From the NCBI RefSeq assembly GCF_008711465.1, contig NZ_VXKQ01000030.1, positions 1-64,000 on the forward strand: 64,000 nt of DNA. The letters run 5' to 3'. Position numbers and translations under genes: made by a program. How positions within the stretch are numbered: the stretch's first letter is position 1; every line of letters begins with the position of its first letter. Source of the DNA: Francisella sp. SYW-9 (GTDB taxonomy: Bacteria; Pseudomonadota; Gammaproteobacteria; Francisellales; Francisellaceae). Positions 9,038 through 20,129 of the stretch are shown here, piece after piece. The notes below the pieces were generated by a model that was given only the letters and a program-made list of their open reading frames with translations, ran no database searches and was not told the origin of the DNA.

Positions 9038-9910
9038 ATGAAATTTTTACGCTATAACCATGAAGGGAATATATACCCTTGTGTACTTTTAAATGATACT
9101 TTATATAATCTTAAAGATCACGTAAGTGATATATCTCCTGATAACATCAATGAACTAATCTCTATAGTAAGTAATATTAATTTAAAGTCATTACCAGTAC
9201 TTACAGATAATATAGAAAAAAAGAATATCAAAAACTGTATTCAAAACCCTGGAAAAATAGTTGTCATAGGTATGAACTATTTAGATCACTTAGAAAGACT
9301 TGATTTTCTTGGCGGACCTAAAGTTAAACCTGAAAAATTCATATTCTTCCAGAAACCTTCAAGCAGTATAACAGGGCCATATGATCCTATATATATTCCT
9401 AAGCTTGGTGGCAAACTTGATTATGAAAATGAACTAGCAGTAATTATTGGTAAAGCTGCAAAAGATGTTAAAGAAGAAAATGCCTATGAGCATATTTTTG
9501 GATATTGTATCTCTAATGATGTTGCAGATAGAATTATGCAATTCCAAAAACCTGGTCAATATAACATGGGTAAAAGCTGTGATTCTTTCTGCCCTCTTGG
9601 TCCATATTTAGTAAGTAAAGATGAGATTGATAATCCTGAAGACTTATATATAAAGACTAAAGTAAATAATGAATTTGTACAAAATAGCTCTACAAAAATA
9701 ATGATATTTAGCATTGCTAATATTATTTCTACGCTAAGTCAATATTTTACATTAGAGCCTGGCGATGTCATTTTAACAGGTACGCCTGAAGGTGTGCAAT
9801 TAGAAAATGAGCTTCTTGGTGAAGAAACTCGTTATTTAAAAGAGAATGACATTCTTGAACTGGAAATAGAAGGCCTAGGTAAGCAAGAAAACCTAATTCT
9901 TCATGCGTAA
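9038..9910 (+). CDS. Fumarylacetoacetate hydrolase family protein
   Basis: A 290-residue member of the FAH superfamily (fumarylpyruvate/acylpyruvate hydrolase or 2-oxo-hept-3-ene-dioate hydratase fold). Expected motifs are visible: GMNYLDHLE, then YENELAVIIGK with the metal-binding glutamates, SNDVADR with the metal-binding Asp, and GTPEGV near the C-terminus. The N-terminal 70 residues form the usual FAH small domain. The start is supported by a strong AGGAGG about 9 bases upstream. It is monocistronic, with an operator-like palindrome before it and a long-stem hairpin after it. The substrate cannot be fixed from context. A shorter family member lies at 63117. Confidence 0.8.
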   Translation: MKFLRYNHEGNIYPCVLLNDTLYNLKDHVSDISPDNINELISIVSNINLKSLPVLTDNIEKKNIKNCIQNPGKIVVIGMNYLDHLERLDFLGGPKVKPEKFIFFQKPSSSITGPYDPIYIPKLGGKLDYENELAVIIGKAAKDVKEENAYEHIFGYCISNDVADRIMQFQKPGQYNMGKSCDSFCPLGPYLVSKDEIDNPEDLYIKTKVNNEFVQNSSTKIMIFSIANIISTLSQYFTLEPGDVILTGTPEGVQLENELLGEETRYLKENDILELEIEGLGKQENLILHA

Positions 9911-9932
9911 CCTAACCTCTTAGAAGTTCAAT

Positions 9933-10004
9933 AAAAAATACTTGTTTGTCTAATATTTTATTTATCAATGACTCCCCAAAATATTATTCAAACAAGTATT
10001 TTTT
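9933..10004. terminator. Long-stem hairpin, probable bidirectional terminator after the FAH gene
   Basis: Bases 9933-9948 (A6 then TACTTGTTTG) are perfectly complementary to 9989-10004 (CAAACAAGTA then T6). Inside this 16-bp stem a second pairing, AATATTTT with AAAATATT, extends the helix after a small internal loop. The A run on one side and the T run on the other allow termination in both directions. The arm length is unusual for a simple terminator and may instead mark a small mobile palindrome. Confidence 0.7.
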
Positions 10005-10286
10005 ATTTATTTCTCTATATTTACTAAATCTAATTTAATTATAGTTATCATTTGCTAAAGAATTATAGTACTGTCCCAAAATAATAGGGCCATAATAAGT
10101 CGTATTATAATTATAGAATATTATCAGTAATTTCATCCAAATGTACAATTATTTAGTTGATACTTAAAGAATTAAATACAGACACATCAAAAATATCTAA
10201 CTAAAAACTTTTTTATAGCTTATTGTGCAACGTAGTCCAATATTCACAGCATTACTACATGCTATAAATTTCTATGTAAGGTAAAA
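10005..10286. other. Noncoding AT-rich gap before pheT
   Basis: Nearly 300 bases downstream of both flanking genes and without a credible reading frame. A TACTGTCCC stretch at about 10070-10078 recalls the end of an insertion sequence but has no partner or transposase remnant nearby. Confidence 0.5.
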
Positions 10287-12659
10287 TTACATTCTCTGCT
10301 CAATATCAAATTTAGCTTTTAGAGTTTCTAAAATTTTATCAATACTTTCAGTAATTACTTTATCATCTAAGGTTTGAGCATTATCTTGGAAAAGCATACT
10401 TAATGCTATACTTTTTCTTTCATTTTCTTGGGATTCATAAATATCAAAAATACCAACATCTTTTAGAATATTGATATCTAAAGCTTTTATTGCTTTTGTA
10501 ATATTACCCGCTAAAACTGATTTATCTACTAAGAATGAAATATCTCTTGATACTGATGGATATTTAGAGACTTTTTCAAAACTTGGTATTTGCTTCTTAG
10601 TTAAAACTGCTAAATCAATTTCAAACACTATAGGAGCTTTAGCTTTAATTTGGAAAGTTTTTAATACACTTGGATGAATTGTCCCTATCAAACCAATTTT
10701 AGTATCATCAGATAAAATATAAGCAGATTGGCCAGGGTGTAGCCATTTTACATCATCACAAACTTCAAAACTTAGGTTAGCAATATCACTACATAATGCT
10801 TCAATATCTGCTTTAACATCAAAGAAATCTACTTTCTTAGTATTTGACCAATTTATATTTAATAACTCGCCATATGCTAAGCCAGCAATTCTATCAAACT
10901 GAACTCTTTGATTATCTTTTAATTTAAAGCAAGCACCCTTTTCAAATATTCTAATTCTATTTTGTTGACGAGCAGTATTTGCTTTAAAAGAATTCATCAA
11001 ACCAGGTATCAAAGATTGTCTCATTATAGATAAGTCTTGAGATATTGGATTTTGAATAGCTATACCTTTTTGTTCAAAGAAAAACTCGTCATACTTCGGG
11101 TCTATAAAGCTATAGTTAATAGCTTCATGATAGCCTCTATCAACTAAGCGATTATTTAAAACTTCTAACGACTGCTGTGTTTCAGAAATATTAACTTTAG
11201 AAGCTGCATATTTTGGCATAGTTTCAGGAAGTTTTGAATATCCATAAATACGTGCAACTTCCTCTATTAAGTCTTCAGGTATTTCCATATCAAAACGATA
11301 CGATGGAGCCACTACCTCTATACAATTACTGTCAAAAGTTGTATTAACTTTCATATGTAGAGCTTCTAAGACTTCTGTAACATAATCAATACTTAGATCA
11401 GTACCTAAAACACGATTTAACTTTTCAATAGAAAGAGTAATTTTAACTTGTTTATTTAAGCTTTCTAAATCCTCACTACCGTGAATAGGAGCTACTTCCC
11501 CACCTGCAAATTCTGTAATTAGTTTAATAGCTAATTTCATAGCTTTTTTAGCAAGTTGAGGATCTACACCTCTTTCAAATCTATGTGATGAATCTGTGTG
11601 TAAGTTATATTTACGCGCTTTACCCGCAATTTTCTCTGGAACAAAGAAAGCACTTTCTAAGAATATATCTCTAGTAGCTAAAGTTATAGATGAATCAAGC
11701 CCGCCCATAACACCTGCTATTGCTAAAGCTTTGTTATCATCTGCAATTACTAGAGTATCTGAATCAAGCTTAACTTGAGTCTCATCTAAAAGTGTCAGAT
11801 CTTCATCTTGCTTTGCGTAACGAACATTTATACTTCCATCTAACTTAGCAAGATCAAATGCATGCATTGGCTGACCTGTAAGAAGCAATATATAGTTTGT
11901 CACATCTACAAAAAATGAAATACTACCAATACCACTTCTTCTTAGTTTCTCAACCATCCACAGAGGAGTTTGGACATCATTATTTACATTTTTAATAATA
12001 CAGCCATAGTATGATTTACATGCATCAGTAGCTGAGATATTTACTTCTTTAGTATCTTTGATATCTATTTCAATTTCTGGAGTTTCAAGTTCTTTAAGTT
12101 GAGTTTTTGTAAGAGCTGAGACTTCTCTAGCAATACCATATACACTTAGACAATCTGCCCTATTTGGTGTTAAATCAACCTCTATTATATTATCATCTAG
12201 TTTTAGATATTCATTAATATCTTCACCTACAGGAGCATCTACAGGTAGATCCATCAATCCATCTGCTTTTTCTGCTAAGCCTAACTCCTCTTCTGAACAC
12301 ATCATACCGAAAGATGCTTGTCCGCGTAATTTAGATTTTTTAATTTTAAAATCACCAGGTAATACAGCACCTATTTTTGCTACAGGTGCTTTCATACCTT
12401 CATAAATATTTTTAGCTCCACAAACAATTGTTAGAGGCTCACCTTCTGCTACATCAACACTACAAATATTTAACTTATCTGCATCCGGGTGTTTTGTAAT
12501 GCTTTTGATTTGTCCAACTACAACATTTATTACTTTTTCTGCTACTACAGGCTCTATAGCATCAACTTCTAGGCCAGCTAAAGTTAGAGTATCTGCTAAA
12601 TTTTGGCTATTTTGAGTATCGCTTAAATATTCATTTAACCAATTATGTGAAAATTTCAT
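10287..12659 (-). CDS. pheT: Phenylalanyl-tRNA synthetase beta subunit
   Basis: A 790-residue beta chain of the (alpha-beta)2 enzyme that charges tRNA-Phe. In order: N-terminal MKFSHNWL motif, EMAP-like tRNA-binding domain (about 40-150), B3/B4 editing domain (about 210-380, with LDSSITL and HRFERGVD), B5 domain (about 400-480), catalytic-like core, and a C-terminal FDX anticodon-binding domain (about 695-790, FEKVSKYPSVSRDISFLVD). Full family length. It is cotranscribed with pheS, whose stop lies 20 bases upstream. Confidence 0.97.
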   Translation of the reverse strand: MKFSHNWLNEYLSDTQNSQNLADTLTLAGLEVDAIEPVVAEKVINVVVGQIKSITKHPDADKLNICSVDVAEGEPLTIVCGAKNIYEGMKAPVAKIGAVLPGDFKIKKSKLRGQASFGMMCSEEELGLAEKADGLMDLPVDAPVGEDINEYLKLDDNIIEVDLTPNRADCLSVYGIAREVSALTKTQLKELETPEIEIDIKDTKEVNISATDACKSYYGCIIKNVNNDVQTPLWMVEKLRRSGIGSISFFVDVTNYILLLTGQPMHAFDLAKLDGSINVRYAKQDEDLTLLDETQVKLDSDTLVIADDNKALAIAGVMGGLDSSITLATRDIFLESAFFVPEKIAGKARKYNLHTDSSHRFERGVDPQLAKKAMKLAIKLITEFAGGEVAPIHGSEDLESLNKQVKITLSIEKLNRVLGTDLSIDYVTEVLEALHMKVNTTFDSNCIEVVAPSYRFDMEIPEDLIEEVARIYGYSKLPETMPKYAASKVNISETQQSLEVLNNRLVDRGYHEAINYSFIDPKYDEFFFEQKGIAIQNPISQDLSIMRQSLIPGLMNSFKANTARQQNRIRIFEKGACFKLKDNQRVQFDRIAGLAYGELLNINWSNTKKVDFFDVKADIEALCSDIANLSFEVCDDVKWLHPGQSAYILSDDTKIGLIGTIHPSVLKTFQIKAKAPIVFEIDLAVLTKKQIPSFEKVSKYPSVSRDISFLVDKSVLAGNITKAIKALDINILKDVGIFDIYESQENERKSIALSMLFQDNAQTLDDKVITESIDKILETLKAKFDIEQRM

Positions 12660-12679
12660 TTATAAACCTCAAATAATAA

Positions 12680-13702
<1,023 letters not shown>

Positions 13703-13723
13703 TTATTTCAAAACTTGAGAGAT

Positions 13724-13729
13724 ATTATA
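13724..13729 (-). promoter_or_regulatory. Putative -10 box of pheST
   Basis: On the minus strand this reads TATAAT, about 30 bases ahead of the pheS start codon in the 86-base gap behind the EamA gene. The corresponding -35 region is AT-rich and not distinctive. Confidence 0.4.
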
Positions 13730-13779
13730 GACAAAAAAGGTTTTTATTAAAATGTTGAGACTAACAAACTTTTAAGGTT

Positions 13780-14673
13780 TTAACCAGTTTTTTTATTCAA
13801 TCCATATTTACTAATTATATAAGCCCCTATCACACTTACTATTCCACCGACTATTCCTAAGCAATCTTCTGTCTCATGTAAAAAAAACCAACCAAGAAAT
13901 ATAGATATGATTGGCATAAAGTATAATGATGCTATAGCTACCGTGGCTTTTAAATTTCTAAATGCATACCCCCAAAACAGATATCCTAGAGCTCCTGGAA
14001 AAACTCCTATATAAATTATAACTAAAATACTTATATAATTTGCACTACTAACCTCTATGTATACATCTTTTGAATACACCAAAAGCATTGCTGTACCAAA
14101 CCAAATAAAGTAAGCTACAGCCTCTATGGGATGAAATTTTGCTAATACACTTTTTTGAAAAACTGAATATATTGCACCTGAAAAACAAGCTATATAAACA
14201 AAGCAAATACCTATAAATTCAAAAGAGGTATTATTATTTGATAAAAAGATTATTCCAGCACCTACTAATGCTACACAAAACCCAAAAATACCTGTTTTTG
14301 TCATCTTTTCTCTAAAAAATACATATGCTAATAATGCTACGACAATAGGTGCTTGAGCAATAATAAAGTTTGCACTAGCAGCTGTAATTCTAGCTTCACC
14401 AGAGTTTAAAAAAACATTGTATGAAAAAAAACCAAAAAATCCTAATACCGCAAATTTTACTAAGTCCATAAAAGTAGGAATAGTTTTATTTTTCTGCCTA
14501 ATAAAGATTATTAACATAACTATGCTTGCTATGGCATATCTAGCTAAAGATAAAGCTCCCGCACTAAAACCTTCTAGCATTAAGTAACGGATACCAATAA
14601 ATGCGGTTGACCACATAGTAATGGTTATTAGTAACAAAGCTAAAGCTCTATTAGCCGATAGATATTTATGCAT
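13780..14673 (-). CDS. EamA-family (DMT superfamily) exporter
   Basis: A 297-residue inner-membrane protein with ten hydrophobic segments in two repeated EamA halves (about 10-140 and 150-290). Typical signatures include TMWSTAFIGIRYLML in helix 1, ALSLARYAIAS in helix 2 and the HETEDCLGIVGGIVSVIGAYI end of the second repeat. Family members export amino acids or metabolites; the substrate is unknown. Its start lies 4 bases beyond the stop of the POT transporter gene at 14678, so the two are likely cotranscribed. Confidence 0.85.
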   Translation of the reverse strand: MHKYLSANRALALLLITITMWSTAFIGIRYLMLEGFSAGALSLARYAIASIVMLIIFIRQKNKTIPTFMDLVKFAVLGFFGFFSYNVFLNSGEARITAASANFIIAQAPIVVALLAYVFFREKMTKTGIFGFCVALVGAGIIFLSNNNTSFEFIGICFVYIACFSGAIYSVFQKSVLAKFHPIEAVAYFIWFGTAMLLVYSKDVYIEVSSANYISILVIIYIGVFPGALGYLFWGYAFRNLKATVAIASLYFMPIISIFLGWFFLHETEDCLGIVGGIVSVIGAYIISKYGLNKKTG

Positions 14674-14677
14674 AAAA

Positions 14678-16150
14678 TTATTCTTGGATCATTTTATTTA
14701 ATTTCTTACCTATTATGAAAGCAAAGATAGAAATAACTATCGCTATTATTGATATCATCGCAAATAAATGCTGATAACTATAATAACTACTTATAGTCAT
14801 TTGTGTATCAAAGCCTACTCTAGAGTTATATTTAACGCCACTACTTACATATCCAGCTATCATCGTACCTAACTTGATACCTATAGCAGATGTCACAAAC
14901 CAAGTTCCCATTGCAAAGCCCATTATTCTTCTTGGAAGAAGTTTAGCCATTAGAGCTAATCCTAAAGCACTAATAAGAAGCTCTGCAGATGCAAAAAATA
15001 CTGTAATAGCTAGAACTTCCCACCAGATACTTATTTTTGCAGTTGGAGCATTAAATATACAAGCCAAATACATAGTCCCATATGCCAAACCACATAGAAA
15101 TAAACCAAGTGCAAACTTATGTGGCAAACAAAGATCTCTATCCTTTAATTTTGTATATATTAACGCTAATATTGGTGAAAATATAATAACCCCTAGAGTA
15201 TCTAACACCCCTGGAATTTGTTGAGGATTCACATTCATGCCTAAGAAATGTAAATTTACATGATGAAGGTTAAATAGTAAAATCGTTGTAAATTTCTGTT
15301 GATATATTATAAAAAATATCACGGCATAGAAAAGTAAAACTATCGCAACCATAATTTTTTTCTTAGCAAGAACATCTTTTTCAATAAAGATTTGTGATAC
15401 AAATATAAAAAAGATAAGTATAGCTCCAACCCAAAGAATAAGTGTAGATAAATAACCATGTCTTAATACATAGCTTAAAATAAATATTGTTACTAAAAGC
15501 CCTATAATAAAACCACAAACTCTTTTAAGCTCTAATTTTGTACTGCCTACTCCATTATCAATATCTTTGATGCTCGAATAGCTCATCAATGTATTTACAA
15601 TAGCTATCACAAAACCAAAAGAACATAAGAAATATGTAAATGTATATCCTAATCTTACTGATAATACAGGTATCAGTAATGATGCAGACAACGAACCTAA
15701 ATTAATCGACATATAAAATATCGTATATAATGAGTCAATTTTTGAGTGATCTGTATATATTCTGGAAATAAGGTTAGTTGGTGCTGGCTTAAATAGTGCA
15801 GCGCCTAATATAACTAGCGATATAGCAATGTATATAAGCTCCTTAAATGCTACAAATGCCCCTAAACCTATCATGGCATAGCCGATTAATAAGAGTACCC
15901 CACCTGTAAACATAGTTCTTTTAATACCTAGTACACTATCTGCTATATAGCCACCTACAGCATTAAAAGCGTAGCTTAATGCTGCGAATGCACCAAATAA
16001 AACAACCGCCTGTTTTTCTGTAAAATTAAAACCATAAGAGCTCATAAAAAATAGTATTGAGGTATAACTAAAACCATAATAGCCAAACCTTTCAAAGTAC
16101 TCAAAAAAACATAATAAAAAGAATGGGTTCTGCCTTCTAATATTTAACAT
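14678..16150 (-). CDS. POT/PTR2-family proton-dependent oligopeptide transporter
   Basis: An inner-membrane di/tripeptide:proton symporter with about 14 hydrophobic segments. The ExxERFxYYG signature of the family is seen as FEYFERFGYYGF in helix 1, followed by GGYIADSVLGIKRTMFTGG. The reading frame is open to 16228, but the first 26 codons of that version are a poor Asn/Ile/Tyr-rich lead with no ribosome site. ATG at 16150 gives MLNIRRQNPFF directly before helix 1 and is preceded by GGAAA at good spacing; ATG at 16162 is a second possibility. Transported peptides would feed amino acids to the cell. Confidence 0.85.
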   Translation of the reverse strand: MLNIRRQNPFFLLCFFEYFERFGYYGFSYTSILFFMSSYGFNFTEKQAVVLFGAFAALSYAFNAVGGYIADSVLGIKRTMFTGGVLLLIGYAMIGLGAFVAFKELIYIAISLVILGAALFKPAPTNLISRIYTDHSKIDSLYTIFYMSINLGSLSASLLIPVLSVRLGYTFTYFLCSFGFVIAIVNTLMSYSSIKDIDNGVGSTKLELKRVCGFIIGLLVTIFILSYVLRHGYLSTLILWVGAILIFFIFVSQIFIEKDVLAKKKIMVAIVLLFYAVIFFIIYQQKFTTILLFNLHHVNLHFLGMNVNPQQIPGVLDTLGVIIFSPILALIYTKLKDRDLCLPHKFALGLFLCGLAYGTMYLACIFNAPTAKISIWWEVLAITVFFASAELLISALGLALMAKLLPRRIMGFAMGTWFVTSAIGIKLGTMIAGYVSSGVKYNSRVGFDTQMTISSYYSYQHLFAMISIIAIVISIFAFIIGKKLNKMIQE

Positions 16151-16329
16151 TAAGATTTCCATATAAAGATTTATTTGAAATTGATTATATATGTATATGT
16201 TTATGTTTTTTAGTTTTTTGAACAACATTTATAGTAATAGATTTGTACAAAACTTTATTATTTTTATTTAAATAAGTCACTTAATACTCTATATTTGAAT
16301 TATCAGTGTTGTTAATTTTTATATTTCAA

Positions 16330-17787
16330 ATGTCAAATAAACAAGTTAGATTACCTAATATGATCGCCTATGGTTCTGGTGATTTCTTTGGTGGTGGTGC
16401 CTTTACTATTCTTGGTTTGTGGTTAATGTACTTTTATACTAATATTGCTGGATTATCAGCAGCTGAAGCTGGATTGATAGTAGCTATAGGGAGAGGGTTG
16501 GATGTTTTTGCTGATCCTATTATGGGATATATTTCAGATAACTGGCGTGGTCCTATCGGCAGAAGGAAATTCTTCTTTGTTATAGGAGCTCCTTTAGTTT
16601 GGGTATTTGCTTTACTATGGATACCAGGTTTTGGCTTTTGGTACTATTTGGCTGGATATATTACGTTTAACTTTATTTTCTCAATGATACAAGTCCCTTA
16701 TGAAACTTTAGCTGCTGAAATGACAGACAGCTATGATATTAGATCAAAAATGACGGGGATTAGAATGCTTTTTTCACAAAGCTCAAATATTGTAGCAGGT
16801 TTTTTACCTGCAGCAATTATGTACTTTTTTTCAAGTGAAAAAATCTCATTTGTTATTATGGGACTTATTTGTTCATTTTTATTTATGTTACCATGGATTT
16901 TTGTATATAAATTTACATGGGAAAGAGATATTGAAACTTCAAAGAAGAAACATACTTCTTTATTCAAAGAAATTAAGTTCATTTTCATTAATATCTTTTC
17001 AACTCTTCGAGTTAGAGCTTTTAGACTTAATCTTTTAATGTATATAGGTGCCTTTGTAGCTCTAGATGTTTTTGGTGCTAGTTTTGCTTATTATTTTACA
17101 TTTATTCTTCATTATGATGTTAGTTCAGCATCTGTTGTATATACATGCTTTTCAATAATCCAAGTGATCTCAGTACCAATAATTGCTTATTTATGTATAA
17201 AAATTGGTAGTGTAATGAGTTATCGTGTTGCTATTGGTTGTCTTATTTTAAGTATGTTTAGCTTTATCATTATTCCAATATTTAGTCCTACTGTTTCATT
17301 AATACTTTTTGTTTTAATTATATTTGTATTAGGTTTTGCTCGAGCTGGTTGCTATTTTACTCCATGGAATGTTTATAATTTTATAGCTGATATAGATGAA
17401 GCTTTGACCACAAAAAGAAGAGAAGGAACATTTGCAAGTACTATGACTGTATCTCGTAAATTGATCCAAGCATTAGCATTTGCAATTGTAGGCTTTACAT
17501 TATCTATATTTAACTTTAAAGCTGGGGCTGCAGTTCAGTCTAGCTCAGCATTATTAGGTATAAATATATGTTTTATTGGTGGAACTATACTATTTTGTAT
17601 TATAGGGGCAATAGCAAGTTCAAGATTTAGATTGACACAAGCAAAACATTTGGTATTAGTTAGTGAACTAGAGCGACTTAGAAATGGAGGTAATTTAGAA
17701 GATGCTCCGACTGAAGCAATTAATATTGTAGAAGAACTTACTGGCTGGCCACACGAAAAAACTTGGGGTCGAAACAACGCATTTTAG
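16330..17787 (+). CDS. GPH-family sugar or glycoside:cation symporter
   Basis: First gene of the inositol/uronate operon. A polytopic protein of about 485 residues with the MelB/UidB-type signature GLDVFADPIMGYISDNWRGPIGRRKFF in the loop after helix 2 and 12 predicted membrane segments. GPH members carry glucuronides, xylosides or melibiose, and placement before a GH31 glycosidase suggests uptake of an alpha-linked glycoside or uronoside. The frame is open from a TTG at 16306, but that would add eight unlikely residues; ATG at 16330 is preferred. Promoter elements should lie in 16151-16329, shared with the divergent POT gene, where a TTGTACAA occurs. Confidence 0.85.
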   Translation: MSNKQVRLPNMIAYGSGDFFGGGAFTILGLWLMYFYTNIAGLSAAEAGLIVAIGRGLDVFADPIMGYISDNWRGPIGRRKFFFVIGAPLVWVFALLWIPGFGFWYYLAGYITFNFIFSMIQVPYETLAAEMTDSYDIRSKMTGIRMLFSQSSNIVAGFLPAAIMYFFSSEKISFVIMGLICSFLFMLPWIFVYKFTWERDIETSKKKHTSLFKEIKFIFINIFSTLRVRAFRLNLLMYIGAFVALDVFGASFAYYFTFILHYDVSSASVVYTCFSIIQVISVPIIAYLCIKIGSVMSYRVAIGCLILSMFSFIIIPIFSPTVSLILFVLIIFVLGFARAGCYFTPWNVYNFIADIDEALTTKRREGTFASTMTVSRKLIQALAFAIVGFTLSIFNFKAGAAVQSSSALLGINICFIGGTILFCIIGAIASSRFRLTQAKHLVLVSELERLRNGGNLEDAPTEAINIVEELTGWPHEKTWGRNNAF

Positions 17788-17798
17788 GGTTTTAAATT

Positions 17799-20129
17799 AT
17801 GTTAGATATTTGTAAATTTCAACTTAAAGACACACGGGCTGATCATATTTTATTTGAGCTTCCAGAAAAACAAATTTTTGTAAGAGTTTATGTATTAGAA
17901 GAAAATATTTTTAGAATAATCTTTACTAAGTCTTTAAAACCAACCTTAGATAAGACATGGTCAATAACAAAAGATGACATACCTTTTGAAGGAGTCGATA
18001 GATTAGATACATCAAGTTTTAGCTGTCCAGAATTTGAAGCTTATGGAGATGATAACTTTGCCACAATACAGACTAACAAACTAAAATGTGAAATAAATTT
18101 AGATGGTTTTATTATTAGTTGGTACAAAAAAGATTCAGATAATTGGATTAAAGTTTCTCAAGACTTACAGACTCAAGCATATAATTTAGATTTCTGGTCA
18201 GATAGAGGTTCTTATCATGCTATAAAGAAAGATTCTAATGCTATGTTTTTTGGTCTTGGTGAAAAAACAGGTTCTCTTAATCGTGATAAAAAGCGTTATG
18301 AAATGAAATCTATAGATCCAATGGGTTATGATTCAGAAAGCTCCGATCCTTTATATAAACATATTCCTTTTTTCATATCTCACAATCCAATAAGTAGAAC
18401 ATCTTTTGGTATCTTTTATGATAACTTAAGTGATAGCTCTTTTAACTTTGGTAAAGAAATTGACAACTATCATGGTCCATATATCAGTTATGAAGCAAAA
18501 GCTGGAGATCTTGATTACTATTTTATACTTGGTGATAAAATTGCAGATGTTACAGAAACTTTTAGTTCCATTACAGGTAAAACTATTTTACCACCCTACT
18601 GGAGTTTATATTATTCAGGTTCTACGATGACCTACACTGACCTCCCAGATGCCCAATATCAAATGGATAACTTTATCAATGATTGTCAAAAGTATAATAT
18701 CCAATGCGGCTCTTTTCAGCTAAGTTCAGGGTATACCTCTATTGGAGATAAAAGATATGTTTTTAATTGGAACCACTCAAAGTTTCCTCACATAGAAGAT
18801 TTTACTCAAGAATATCTTAATAACGGTATTAAATTATGTGCAAATATTAAACCATGTTTACTCCAAGATCACCCAAAATTGGATGAAGTGGCTAGCTTTA
18901 ACGGCTTTATAAATAACAAATATTATACCAAACCAGAGCTTGTACAATACTGGGATGAGTTAGGTTATTACCTAGACTTTACAAATCCAAAGACCATTCA
19001 TTGGTGGCAAGATAACATTACAAGACAGCTCCTAGAAAAAGGTATAGAGTCAACTTGGAATGATAATAATGAATACGAAGTCTATAATGGCGATGCAATA
19101 TGTTATGGCTTTGGTAAAGAAATAAAAATCAAACATATTAAACCAGTTCAATCACTTCTTATGACTAAATCTAGTTTTGAAGCCCAAAAAGCATATGCTC
19201 CTAATAAACGCCCTTACCTAATTACAAGATCTGGATGTGCTGGGTTACAAAGATATGCTCAAACCTGGACTGGTGACAACTATACTGAATGGAAAACTCT
19301 AAAATATAATTTAGAGATGTCTAAAGGCTTATCTTTATCAGGTATTTATAATTTTGGACATGATATCGGTGGATTTAGTGGACCTGCTCCAGAGCCTGAA
19401 CTTTTAATTCGTTGGATTCAACATGGCATTTTTTACCCTAGGTTTACTATTCACTCATGGAATGATGATAAATCTGTAAATACTCCATGGATGTATCCCG
19501 AAGCTCTAGGAACTATACAAAAAGCTTTTGATTTACGTAATGAGTTAATTCCATATATTTATCAACTCTGCTATCAAGCCCATAAAAATGCTAAACCTAT
19601 TATAAAACCGACCTTCTATGATTTTGAATCAGATGTTAAAACATTCCAAGAGAATCCAGATTTTATGATTGGTGACCTGCTTATAGCAAATATTTTAGAG
19701 AAACATCAAAGAGTTCGTGAAATATATTTACCTAAGGGATCTAACTGGTATGACTACTACACTGGAGAATTCTACCCAGGTGGTAAAACTATTAGTCTAA
19801 ACGTCGACATAGAAAGTATTCCTATATTCGTCAAAGAAGGAAGTGTAATACTCATTAATAAATCAAAAGCTCAATTTAATAACTTTAAAGAAGATTTAAT
19901 GTATAAAGTCTACCCATCTTTAAAAAATGAAACTACACGTCACCATATGTATCTAGATGATGGTGAGACTTTGGAATATTTAAATAATAAAAGTGGTGTT
20001 TTGCATATTAAAGTTGAGAATAAAAATGCTAAACTGGATATTAGCTATAAATATGATGGTCACGAGAACTTCAAAATTACTCAGCCTCAAATAATTAATA
20101 TGAATAAGGATTTAGAATATAATGCTTAA
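17799..20129 (+). CDS. Glycoside hydrolase family 31 (alpha-glucosidase/alpha-xylosidase-like)
   Basis: A 776-residue cytoplasmic enzyme with no signal peptide. It has an N-terminal beta-sandwich (to about 250), a (beta/alpha)8 barrel (about 260-600) and C-terminal beta domains. The catalytic nucleophile Asp is in STWNDNNEYE, the acid/base Asp in WTGDNYTEW, and the RFTIHSWN segment after it is typical of the family. It releases a terminal alpha-linked sugar from an imported glycoside; in this setting a glucuronide or xyloside-containing compound is plausible, but specificity cannot be read from sequence. It overlaps the start of uxuB by 8 bases. Confidence 0.9.
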   Translation: MLDICKFQLKDTRADHILFELPEKQIFVRVYVLEENIFRIIFTKSLKPTLDKTWSITKDDIPFEGVDRLDTSSFSCPEFEAYGDDNFATIQTNKLKCEINLDGFIISWYKKDSDNWIKVSQDLQTQAYNLDFWSDRGSYHAIKKDSNAMFFGLGEKTGSLNRDKKRYEMKSIDPMGYDSESSDPLYKHIPFFISHNPISRTSFGIFYDNLSDSSFNFGKEIDNYHGPYISYEAKAGDLDYYFILGDKIADVTETFSSITGKTILPPYWSLYYSGSTMTYTDLPDAQYQMDNFINDCQKYNIQCGSFQLSSGYTSIGDKRYVFNWNHSKFPHIEDFTQEYLNNGIKLCANIKPCLLQDHPKLDEVASFNGFINNKYYTKPELVQYWDELGYYLDFTNPKTIHWWQDNITRQLLEKGIESTWNDNNEYEVYNGDAICYGFGKEIKIKHIKPVQSLLMTKSSFEAQKAYAPNKRPYLITRSGCAGLQRYAQTWTGDNYTEWKTLKYNLEMSKGLSLSGIYNFGHDIGGFSGPAPEPELLIRWIQHGIFYPRFTIHSWNDDKSVNTPWMYPEALGTIQKAFDLRNELIPYIYQLCYQAHKNAKPIIKPTFYDFESDVKTFQENPDFMIGDLLIANILEKHQRVREIYLPKGSNWYDYYTGEFYPGGKTISLNVDIESIPIFVKEGSVILINKSKAQFNNFKEDLMYKVYPSLKNETTRHHMYLDDGETLEYLNNKSGVLHIKVENKNAKLDISYKYDGHENFKITQPQIINMNKDLEYNA

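Noticed and set aside
10060-10090. TACTGTCCC stretch resembling an insertion-sequence end
   Set aside because: No second end, transposase fragment or target duplication was found within the gap.
14678-16228. Longer start for the POT transporter at 16228
   Set aside because: The extra N-terminal residues are Asn/Ile/Tyr-rich and lack a ribosome site; family proteins begin a few residues before helix 1.
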